Positions 1 to 5,586 of a DNA stretch of 5,586 nucleotides are shown piece by piece (the first letter of the stretch is position 1; the number at the start of each line of letters is the position of its first letter). Under the pieces are notes generated by a model, which saw only the letters and a list, made by a program, of their open reading frames with translations, was not told where the DNA came from and did not search any database. The DNA is from Candidatus Sulfopaludibacter sp. SbA3. Lineage in GTDB: Bacteria; Acidobacteriota; Terriglobia; Bryobacterales; Bryobacteraceae. The stretch covers positions 1 through 5,586 of the forward strand of contig CAMAUG010000267.1 of assembly GCA_945861255.1 (NCBI GenBank), in the 5' to 3' direction. The translations under genes and the position numbers were made by a program.

Positions 1-1022
1 TGGATTTGCTTAGGCAGTTCGTTATGCTGGTCCCAACCGCGGTGGAAGAGCTGGATGAAGCGCACGCCGCGTTCCGCCATGCGCCGCGCCAGCAGGCAGT
101 TGGCGGCAAACGTCCCAGGCTTGCGCGCATCTGCGCCGTACAGCTCGAATGTGTGCGCGGGCTCCTTCGAAAGATCGGTCAGCTCCGGCACGGAGCTCTG
201 CATCTTGTACGCCATCTCATACTGCGCGATGCGCGTGGCGATTTCCGGATCGCCGAACTCATCCAGCTCTACCTGGTTGAGCCTCCCCAGATCGTCGATG
301 AACCGCCGCCGCTCCCGTGTCGTGAAGCCTTCCGGATCGGAGAGATACAACACAGGATCGCCCAAGGAGCGGAACTTGACTCCCTGATATCTGCTGGGCA
401 AAAAGCCACTGCCCCACTGCCGTTCGGCCAGCGGCTGATCGTTCGGATTTCCGCTGCCCTGCGAGATCATGACGACGAACGCGGGCAAGTCTTTGTTCTC
501 GCTGCCCAATCCGTAAGCTAACCAGGAGCCGATCGATGGGCGTCCGGCAATCTGGAAACCGGTCTGGAAGAACGTCACGCCCGGATCGTGATTGATGGCG
601 TCCGTGTGCATCGATTTCACGAAACACAAATCGTCGGCCACCTTGGCGAGATTCGGCATCAGGCTGCTGATCCACGCCCCCGAGTTGCCATGCTGTTGGA
701 ACGGGAACATGGATGGAGCCACCGGAAAGCTGGTCTGCCCGGACGTCATGCCTGTCAGGCGCTGCCCGCCCCGAATCGAATCCGGCAGCTCGGTCTTGGC
801 CAGATCCCGCAGGCGCGGCTTGTTGTCGAACAGGTCTATCTGCGACGGTGCACCGGACTGGAACAGGTAGATGACGCGCTTCGCCGTGGGCGCAAAGTGT
901 GGAATCCCGGGCATGGCGCCGGCGGGCTCGTCGGCCTGCAGCAGGTTCGACAGTGCGGCGACGCCCAATCCAGCGGCAGATTTCCCGAAGAAGTAGCGGC
1001 GCGTAAGTAGGCGTGGATCCAT
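1..1022 (-). CDS. DUF1501 domain protein, Tat-exported, C-terminus cut by window edge
   Basis: The frame is open from 1022 to the left edge, giving 340 codons. Full-length family members are roughly 450-490 residues, so about a quarter to a third is missing. The N-terminus has a twin-arginine signal: TRRYFFGK at residues 7-14, then the hydrophobic stretch AAGLGVAALSNLL (16-28), so export in folded form is expected. Family blocks seen in order are RVIYLFQSGAPSQIDLFD (49-66), the His/Asp-rich HTDAINHDP (139-147), FFQTG followed by GRPSIGSWLAYGLGSEN (151-176), LPAFVVMIS (179-187), and LARRMAERGVRFIQLFHRGWDQH (311-333, read with its trailing GWDQH). DUF1501 belongs to the alkaline phosphatase/sulfatase fold superfamily; the conserved His and Asp residues may bind metal, but the substrate is unknown. 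It follows the PSD1 gene by 9 bases, the usual partner arrangement. The second of two adjacent ATGs (1022) is chosen on Shine-Dalgarno spacing; 1025 would add one Met. Confidence 0.95.
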   Translation of the reverse strand, partial: MDPRLLTRRYFFGKSAAGLGVAALSNLLQADEPAGAMPGIPHFAPTAKRVIYLFQSGAPSQIDLFDNKPRLRDLAKTELPDSIRGGQRLTGMTSGQTSFPVAPSMFPFQQHGNSGAWISSLMPNLAKVADDLCFVKSMHTDAINHDPGVTFFQTGFQIAGRPSIGSWLAYGLGSENKDLPAFVVMISQGSGNPNDQPLAERQWGSGFLPSRYQGVKFRSLGDPVLYLSDPEGFTTRERRRFIDDLGRLNQVELDEFGDPEIATRIAQYEMAYKMQSSVPELTDLSKEPAHTFELYGADARKPGTFAANCLLARRMAERGVRFIQLFHRGWDQHNELPKQI

Positions 1023-1027
1023 CATTG

Positions 1028-1040
1028 CTCCTTACTCCTT
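1028..1040 (-). promoter_or_regulatory. Duplicated Shine-Dalgarno at the PSD1 / DUF1501 junction
   Basis: On the minus strand AAGGAG occurs twice, separated by one base: at 1040-1035, forming the last two codons (Lys-Glu) of the PSD1 gene, and at 1033-1028, overlapping its TAA stop (1034-1032). The second copy lies 5 bases before ATG 1022 and 2 bases before ATG 1025. The first copy lies 9 bases before ATG 1025. The downstream copy with ATG 1022 gives the most ordinary spacing, but the first copy with ATG 1025 is also workable. The overlap with the upstream stop points to translational coupling. Confidence 0.75.
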
Positions 1041-4000
1041 GGTCACCGTCGCGTCCAGATTGAGAATCATGCTGGCCATTGTGGCGTAAGCCGCCAACTC
1101 GCGTGCGTCCAGCGATGCATCGCGCGGTGCCTCGCCCTGCGCCAGGAACTTGGTTGCCGTCGCCGGATCGCTTTGGAACGCGTCGCGATAGTAATTGAAA
1201 CTCGCCTGCAATATCTCACTCTCGCGGGGCCCTGGTTTGCGCGCGGTGGCCAGCTCGAATCCATACGCGATGCGCTGCGCCGGCGTCGTGCCACCCTCCC
1301 GCATCATCCGCTCCGCCATTTTTCGCGCCGCTTCAAGATAGGTAACGTCGTTCATCAGGTTGAGCGATTGCAGCGGCGTGTTGGTGCGCAGCTCACGCAC
1401 CACGCAAGCCTCGCGTCCGGCGGCATCGAAGTTCATCATCATGGGCGGCGGCGCGGTGCGCTTCCAGTAGGTATAGAGACTGCGGCGGTGCAGCCCTTCG
1501 CCCGTGTCAGGCTTGTAATCGTCACCGCCCGAGAGTTCCTTCCACAAGCCGGCAGGTTGGTACGGTTTCACCGACGGTCCACCGATCTTGCTCACCATGA
1601 TCCCTGAGACGGCAAGCGCCTGGTCGCGTACCATCTCGGCGGAAAGCCGCACGCGGGGGCCGCGCGCCAGCAGCCGGTTCTCGGGATCGCGCTGCTGCAT
1701 TTCCGGGGTCGTCTTGGACGCCTGGCGATACGTGGCACTCATCACGATGGTCTTCTGAATCGCCTTCATGTCCCATCCAGTGCGCACGAACTCCGTGGCC
1801 AGCCAGTCGAGCAGGTCCAGGGCGGCGGGCCATTCTCCCTGCGAACCGAAATCTTCCACGGTCTTGACCAGGCCAACACCGAATGCATTCTGCCAGAACC
1901 GGTTCACGGCCACGCGCGCGGTCAGTGGATTCGAAGGATCGGTAATCCAGCGCGCCAAGCCGAGGCGATTGGCGGCCGCGTCTTTGGGAAGTGGGGTCAG
2001 AACCGCCGGGACGCCGGGTTCCACTTTCTCACCCGGCCGGTCGTAAGCTCCGCGCACCAGCAGGTGCGTCTCGCGGGGCGCCGCCATGTCCTGCATCACC
2101 ATTACCGTGGGGAATGTATCGAATAGCCTCGCGCGCTGCTGCCCCAAGTCAAGCACCTGCTTGTTCGCGGCGCGCATAGCATCCGGTGCGTACTGGTCCA
2201 GGAAGGCCCGGCGCAGCTTATTCGCCTGAGCTGCATTCCTCTGTACGGCCGGCACTTGCGCAATCCGGTTTACGGACTCCGGCACAGCAAGCACGGCCGC
2301 TTCTTCGCCGGTGAGGGCGGCGCGATAGATCCGCACTTGCGCCATCCGGCCTTGGAAGCGATTCGCCGGCCCCAGTCCCGCCCCAATACGCAGCGGCTGC
2401 TTCACATCGAACGGCTGATTCATGTAATCGAGGCTGACCTTGGTCTTGAGCGCTTTACCGTTGAGATACAGGTGCACGCCGCTAGCGAGGCGCGACCCGT
2501 CGTACGTCATCACGACGTGCGACCACTGGTTCAGGGGAACGGTCTCTTCGCTCTCCACGCGCACGCCGTCATCCAGCCAGCGCAGGAGCAGATTCCCGTG
2601 CAGATGGCCGTCCTGAAGCGAGAAGGTCCACCCCCTGCCTTCCTGATCATCTACCGCGCGACTCATGATGGCCCCGTTTGCGGCTGAAGGATCGATCCAT
2701 GCCGACAACGCGAATGGATCGTAGAATCCGAAATTGCCTGAGTCGCCCGCGTCGACGTAGCGTTTGCCATCGAACTCGCCGGCCTGGCCCGTGGGACCCG
2801 CACCGTACCGCTCCGCTCCGTCTTTCCACTGCGCCTTGCCTGTAAAGGAGACCGATTGCTGCACCGGCCCGTTCTCCATCAGATAGAGATATTTCTCCGA
2901 GCGTGGAGGATCGGCGGTGATGTCGCCTTCCAGGCTGTTGTCCAGAGGAAGACGCATGGCGGCATCGCGGGCCGGCGCCCAGTCAAGCGCTGCAGCGCCG
3001 CGGAGTGACGCCTCCCATGCGGTCTGCGCCTTGGCTATCTGAGGTTCCAGTGCGGCAAGCTTTTGTTGCGCGGCGGCCAGTTGCTGGTCCACAGCCTTCA
3101 ATCGCGCCTCCTGGTCGGGTGTCGGCGCGGCCAATAGGGGCGGCGAATTTCCGTACTTGAACGCGTTGCCCCTTTCGGGCACCTGATTGAAGTACGCGAA
3201 CATCTGATAGTATTCTTTCTGCGTCAACGGGTCGAACTTATGGTTGTGGCAGCGCGCGCAGCCCAGCGTCAGACCCAGGAAAACAGTGGACGTTGTGTCC
3301 ACGCGATCCACCACGTATTCGGCCGCGTACTCTTCCGGAATGATGCCGCCCTCGCCGTTGCCGCGATGGTTGCGGTTGAAGCCGGTGGCGACGATCTGGT
3401 CGCGCGTGGCATTCGGCAGCAGATCGCCGGCCAGTTGCTCCAGCGCAAACCGGTTGTACGGCATGTTGCGGTTGAACGCATCGATCACCCAATCGCGCCA
3501 GCGGTACATGGAGCGCTCGGCGTCCGTTTGATATCCATTGGTATCGGCGTAACGCGCGGCGTCCAGCCAGCGTATCGCCATCCGCTCACCATAGCGTGGC
3601 GAAGAGAGCAGGCGGTCCACTACCTTTTCATAGGCGTTAGGGGAGGAGTCCCCCAGGAACGCCGTCACGTCGGCGGGTGACGGCGGCAGGCCCGTCAGAT
3701 CGAAGGAGACACGCCGCAGCAACGCGCGCTTGTCGGCCTCCGACGACGGTTTCAGCCCTTCCCGGTCCAGGCGCGCCAGCGCGAAATAGTCGATGGGGTT
3801 TTTCGGCCATGCACGGTCGCTGACCGCCGGGAGTTCCTGACGCACCGGCGGAATGAAGGACCAGTGCTTCTGCCAAGGTGCGCCCTGGGCGATCCAGCGC
3901 GTCAGCAAATCAATTTCGCGATCCTGCAGCTTCGCCGCGCCCGAGCGGGCCGGAGGCATGCGACGCGCCGTGTCAGAGGAACTAACGCGTCGAACCAACT

Positions 4001-4247
4001 CGCTGGAGCCCGGCTCACCGGGCACGACCGCAAAGTGGCCGCCGAGGTCGCCTTTGGCCAGGGCTTCCAGATCCAGGCGAAGCTTGCTTTGGCGCTTGCT
4101 ATCGTCCGGACCGTGGCAGGTAAAACAGCGCTCGGAAAGGATGGGGCGAATGTCTCGGTTGAACTGAATCGGATCATCCGGCGCGGCTGCGGCGAACCCG
4201 GCGCCTATCATCACGATCAGCGACGAACGAATCCAGTTGCCTTGCAT
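1032..4247 (-). CDS. PSD1 and cytochrome c domain protein (PSCyt1-DUF1549-LamG-DUF1553)
   Basis: This is a complete frame of 1071 residues. A Sec signal peptide covers about residues 1-22 (hydrophobic IVMIGAGFAAAA, 11-22). Next is a planctomycete-type cytochrome c domain (about 28-122), with haem site CFTCH at 41-45 and a possible methionine ligand in MPP at 97-99. A DUF1549/PSCyt2 region (about 150-360) contains LLRRVSFDLTGLPP (176-189) and a second CxxCH, CARCH at 330-334, in the conserved context NHKFDP. An Ala/Gln-rich segment (about 376-410) is probably a coiled-coil linker. A LamG/concanavalin-like domain follows (about 430-650, with FALSAW and QWSHVVMTYDG). The C-terminal DUF1553/PSD1 domain runs from about 760 to the end and includes NPLTARVAVNRFWQNAFG and NTPLQSLNLMND. 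Relatives without LamG are usually some 200-300 residues shorter. The protein is expected in the periplasm or envelope with covalent haem; its reaction and substrate are not established. The LamG domain suggests glycan or surface binding. It is coupled to the downstream DUF1501 gene. Confidence 0.96.
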   Translation of the reverse strand: MQGNWIRSSLIVMIGAGFAAAAPDDPIQFNRDIRPILSERCFTCHGPDDSKRQSKLRLDLEALAKGDLGGHFAVVPGEPGSSELVRRVSSSDTARRMPPARSGAAKLQDREIDLLTRWIAQGAPWQKHWSFIPPVRQELPAVSDRAWPKNPIDYFALARLDREGLKPSSEADKRALLRRVSFDLTGLPPSPADVTAFLGDSSPNAYEKVVDRLLSSPRYGERMAIRWLDAARYADTNGYQTDAERSMYRWRDWVIDAFNRNMPYNRFALEQLAGDLLPNATRDQIVATGFNRNHRGNGEGGIIPEEYAAEYVVDRVDTTSTVFLGLTLGCARCHNHKFDPLTQKEYYQMFAYFNQVPERGNAFKYGNSPPLLAAPTPDQEARLKAVDQQLAAAQQKLAALEPQIAKAQTAWEASLRGAAALDWAPARDAAMRLPLDNSLEGDITADPPRSEKYLYLMENGPVQQSVSFTGKAQWKDGAERYGAGPTGQAGEFDGKRYVDAGDSGNFGFYDPFALSAWIDPSAANGAIMSRAVDDQEGRGWTFSLQDGHLHGNLLLRWLDDGVRVESEETVPLNQWSHVVMTYDGSRLASGVHLYLNGKALKTKVSLDYMNQPFDVKQPLRIGAGLGPANRFQGRMAQVRIYRAALTGEEAAVLAVPESVNRIAQVPAVQRNAAQANKLRRAFLDQYAPDAMRAANKQVLDLGQQRARLFDTFPTVMVMQDMAAPRETHLLVRGAYDRPGEKVEPGVPAVLTPLPKDAAANRLGLARWITDPSNPLTARVAVNRFWQNAFGVGLVKTVEDFGSQGEWPAALDLLDWLATEFVRTGWDMKAIQKTIVMSATYRQASKTTPEMQQRDPENRLLARGPRVRLSAEMVRDQALAVSGIMVSKIGGPSVKPYQPAGLWKELSGGDDYKPDTGEGLHRRSLYTYWKRTAPPPMMMNFDAAGREACVVRELRTNTPLQSLNLMNDVTYLEAARKMAERMMREGGTTPAQRIAYGFELATARKPGPRESEILQASFNYYRDAFQSDPATATKFLAQGEAPRDASLDARELAAYATMASMILNLDATVTKE

Positions 4248-4250
4248 TTG

Positions 4251-4255
4251 TCCTT
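4251..4255 (-). promoter_or_regulatory. Shine-Dalgarno of the PSD1 gene
   Basis: The minus strand reads AAGGA, then CAA, then the ATG at 4247. The 3-base gap is short, but no other good start lies nearby, and the signal peptide begins directly after this ATG, so the start is supported. The site lies 4 bases beyond the foot of the inverted repeat at 4260-4309, so folding of that repeat could affect ribosome access. Confidence 0.6.
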
Positions 4256-4259
4256 AATT

Positions 4260-4309
4260 CTACACCATGGATTCTACGCCGGGCGGCGAACGCCGGACTA
4301 ATGGTGTAG
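4260..4309. repeat. Inverted repeat spanning the hydrolase stop and the intergenic gap
   Basis: The 9-base arms CTACACCAT (4260-4268) and ATGGTGTAG (4301-4309) are perfect reverse complements separated by 32 bases. The interior is GC-rich and can form a smaller bulged stem: CCGGGCG against CGCCGG around 4279-4296, with a loop of about 5 bases. In the mRNA the 5' arm is exactly the last three codons (Leu-His-His) of the serine hydrolase, and its TAG stop lies just inside the loop. The 3' arm ends 4 bases before the PSD1 Shine-Dalgarno. No run of T follows on either strand, so it does not look like a standard intrinsic terminator. It may be an mRNA processing or stability structure, a translational control element, or a copy of a dispersed palindromic repeat. 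The arms are seen directly; the role is inference. Confidence 0.6.
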
Positions 4310-5536
4310 GGCCGTTACGACGGCGGCAAAGAAATCGTTGTCATCGATAGTTGCTAGACCGGTGGGCTTCGGCCGCGCGCTCCACACTACGATCACGACA
4401 CGCTCGCGCGGATTGATGTACATCGCCTGGCCAAAGATGCCCACTGCCCGGAATGCCCCCTGATGGACCGGCGCGGCAGACGCTCCATAAGTCCACCACA
4501 TATGGCCATAATCGACCATCTTGCCGCCGATATTCTTTGAGCTGCCGGCCTCGGAGAACCATCCGGCGGGTACCACCTGCTGGTTCCCAATCTTGCCTCC
4601 GTTGAGCACGAACAGGCCGAAGCGGCCGTAGTCGCGGAGCCGGGCGCTGAGTCCGCTTCCGCCCACCTCCAGCCCGTCCGGCGATTCCAGCCACCACGTT
4701 GCGTCATCCTCCATCCCGGCCTTCGACCAGATCTTCTCCGAGAGGTATTGGGCCACGGGACGCTTCACCGCGGCACGCAGCAATGCACCGATCGTGTGCG
4801 TCTCACCGGTGCTGTAGTTCCACACCGTGCCCGGCGCGCCCGCGCGGGGAAGCGTGGCCAGGAACTGGAGGACCACGCCGGGCTTTTGCGTGATCTGGAG
4901 ATCCAGCATATGCCGCCGGTCTGACTTTGGATCGGTGTAGGTTTCGTCCCACTTCACGCCGGAGGACATCTGAAGAAGATGGCGAACAGTGGCGCCATCG
5001 TAGGCGCTTCCGGCCAGTTGGGGCAGATATTTGGTCAGGGGATCGTCTAGGCTCCCAATCAAACCGTCCTCGACGGCGGCCCCCACCAGAGTGGAGGAAA
5101 TCGATTTCACCATTGACCACGAAACCCAGCGATCCGTGGGAGTGTTGCCGAGTTCGTAGTCTTCAAGAACAGTCTTGCCGTCCTTCAAAACCAGTAGCCC
5201 CCCGATGCGATTCAGCGACAAGTAGTCGATCAGGTCGCGCTTCCGATTGAGAGAAGTAAACTCCAAACCGGCGAGCGGCCCGGTTCTGGTGGACGTCCCG
5301 CCGGCAGCAGACGACATGGGCGGCAGAGGCAAGACCTCCGCGCCCCGGCGAACCGTACGCGTGGGGAACAAACGGTCTATGTGGCGAAACGTCTGGACCT
5401 GAATATCGGGCGGTAGTTTGCCGTCAAAGACCGAACGCACATCGCCGATTGTTTCCGTCTGGGAGGCCGCTACAACCGCGCACGCGATCGCCGCAGCGGC
5501 CAGAAAAGGGGCTCTGCCTCGCATGAGTGCAACCAT
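4298..5536 (-). CDS. Secreted beta-lactamase-family serine hydrolase (class C / esterase EstB / NylB-like)
   Basis: This is a complete frame of 412 residues. An N-terminal signal peptide is formed by a basic MRGR at 5-8 and the hydrophobic APFLAAAAIACAVVAA (9-24), with likely cleavage near residue 25, so the enzyme should act outside the cytoplasm. The catalytic SxxK motif is SMVK at 141-144 (nucleophile Ser141, Lys144). Tyr241 in YSTGET (241-246) fits the second-motif tyrosine; its spacing of 100 residues from the serine resembles the Ser112-Tyr215 pair of NylB. Other family blocks are LGGLLVLK-like IGGLLVLKDG (111-120), LLQMSSGVKWDE (187-198), EVGGSGLSARLRDYGRFG (290-307) and GIFGQAMYINP (366-376), the last standing where penicillin-binding proteins have KTG. 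Hydrolysis of an ester, amide or peptide bond is expected, but the substrate cannot be read from sequence and beta-lactam resistance should not be assumed. The start at 5536 has only a weak AGG 11 bases upstream; Met5 (5524) is an alternative. The gene lies 50 bases upstream of the PSD1 gene, on the same strand. Confidence 0.93.
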   Translation of the reverse strand: MVALMRGRAPFLAAAAIACAVVAASQTETIGDVRSVFDGKLPPDIQVQTFRHIDRLFPTRTVRRGAEVLPLPPMSSAAGGTSTRTGPLAGLEFTSLNRKRDLIDYLSLNRIGGLLVLKDGKTVLEDYELGNTPTDRWVSWSMVKSISSTLVGAAVEDGLIGSLDDPLTKYLPQLAGSAYDGATVRHLLQMSSGVKWDETYTDPKSDRRHMLDLQITQKPGVVLQFLATLPRAGAPGTVWNYSTGETHTIGALLRAAVKRPVAQYLSEKIWSKAGMEDDATWWLESPDGLEVGGSGLSARLRDYGRFGLFVLNGGKIGNQQVVPAGWFSEAGSSKNIGGKMVDYGHMWWTYGASAAPVHQGAFRAVGIFGQAMYINPRERVVIVVWSARPKPTGLATIDDNDFFAAVVTALHH

Positions 5537-5586
5537 TATTGCATTGGCCTAAGGATACAGTTCAAGGCCAGCGACTACCTGTGAAG

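Noticed and set aside
6..521. 171-codon plus-strand open frame opposite the DUF1501 gene
   Set aside because: The minus strand carries a clear DUF1501 protein here. The plus frame is Arg/Leu/His-rich, with no recognisable domain, typical of a GC-rich antisense shadow.
1..1022. Broken or pseudogenised DUF1501 gene
   Set aside because: The frame stays open with family motifs to the window edge; the missing C-terminus is explained by the cut.
3240..3680. Overlapping plus-strand frames (also around 588-1010, 1173-1607, 2256-2687 and 3864-4301)
   Set aside because: All lie wholly or almost wholly within the PSD1 or DUF1501 gene on the other strand, lack family motifs, and arise from GC-rich codon use.
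4285..4294. GGCG-AA-CGCC mini-hairpin
   Set aside because: A 2-base loop is too small; the alternative bulged stem within the larger inverted repeat is more plausible.
4260..4309. Intrinsic transcription terminator
   Set aside because: The inverted repeat has a 32-base interior between its outer arms and no T run follows on either strand; minus-strand transcription would run straight into the PSD1 Shine-Dalgarno.
5537..5586. Promoter for the serine hydrolase (TTGAAC near 5564 with an AT-rich CAATAATG stretch)
   Set aside because: The putative -10 box matches the consensus poorly and overlaps the start codon. The true promoter may lie outside the window.

Overview
The window looks like GC-rich bacterial chromosome. 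It carries three genes, all on the minus strand, and almost no free space. In transcription order (right to left) they are: a secreted beta-lactamase-fold serine hydrolase (5536-4298), a very large secreted c-type cytochrome protein of the PSCyt1 / DUF1549 / LamG / DUF1553 (PSD1) type (4247-1032), and a Tat-exported DUF1501 protein (1022 to the left edge, C-terminus cut off).

The PSD1-DUF1501 pair is a hallmark of Planctomycetota, Verrucomicrobiota and the Solibacter/Bryobacter branch of Acidobacteriota, where such pairs occur as large paralogous families. The style of the proteins and the GC-rich, compact genes make Acidobacteriota (Bryobacterales-like) my first guess. This is inference: nothing in the window fixes the phylum, and there is no rRNA or other marker gene.

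Layout: 5586-5537 is 50 bases upstream of the hydrolase, with no convincing promoter or strong ribosome binding site. The hydrolase stop and the PSD1 start are separated by 50 bases. That gap is largely occupied by a 9-bp perfect inverted repeat (4260-4309) that also takes in the last three codons and stop of the hydrolase. It ends 4 bases before the PSD1 Shine-Dalgarno. PSD1 and DUF1501 are separated by only 9 bases, and the DUF1501 Shine-Dalgarno overlaps the PSD1 stop codon, so these two are almost certainly translated from one mRNA. Whether the hydrolase belongs to the same transcript is likely but less certain.

All three products appear to leave the cytoplasm, by different routes. The hydrolase and PSD1 protein carry Sec-type signal peptides, and the DUF1501 protein carries a twin-arginine signal. 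The window therefore describes an envelope or periplasmic system: a multi-domain haem protein with a lectin-like domain, plus a folded-exported alkaline-phosphatase/sulfatase-superfamily partner. No substrate is established by sequence for the pair; roles in polysaccharide or organic sulfate metabolism have been suggested for such families but are not demonstrated here. I saw no tRNA, rRNA, CRISPR array, insertion sequence, riboswitch or classical terminator. The many plus-strand open frames are shadows of these three genes.
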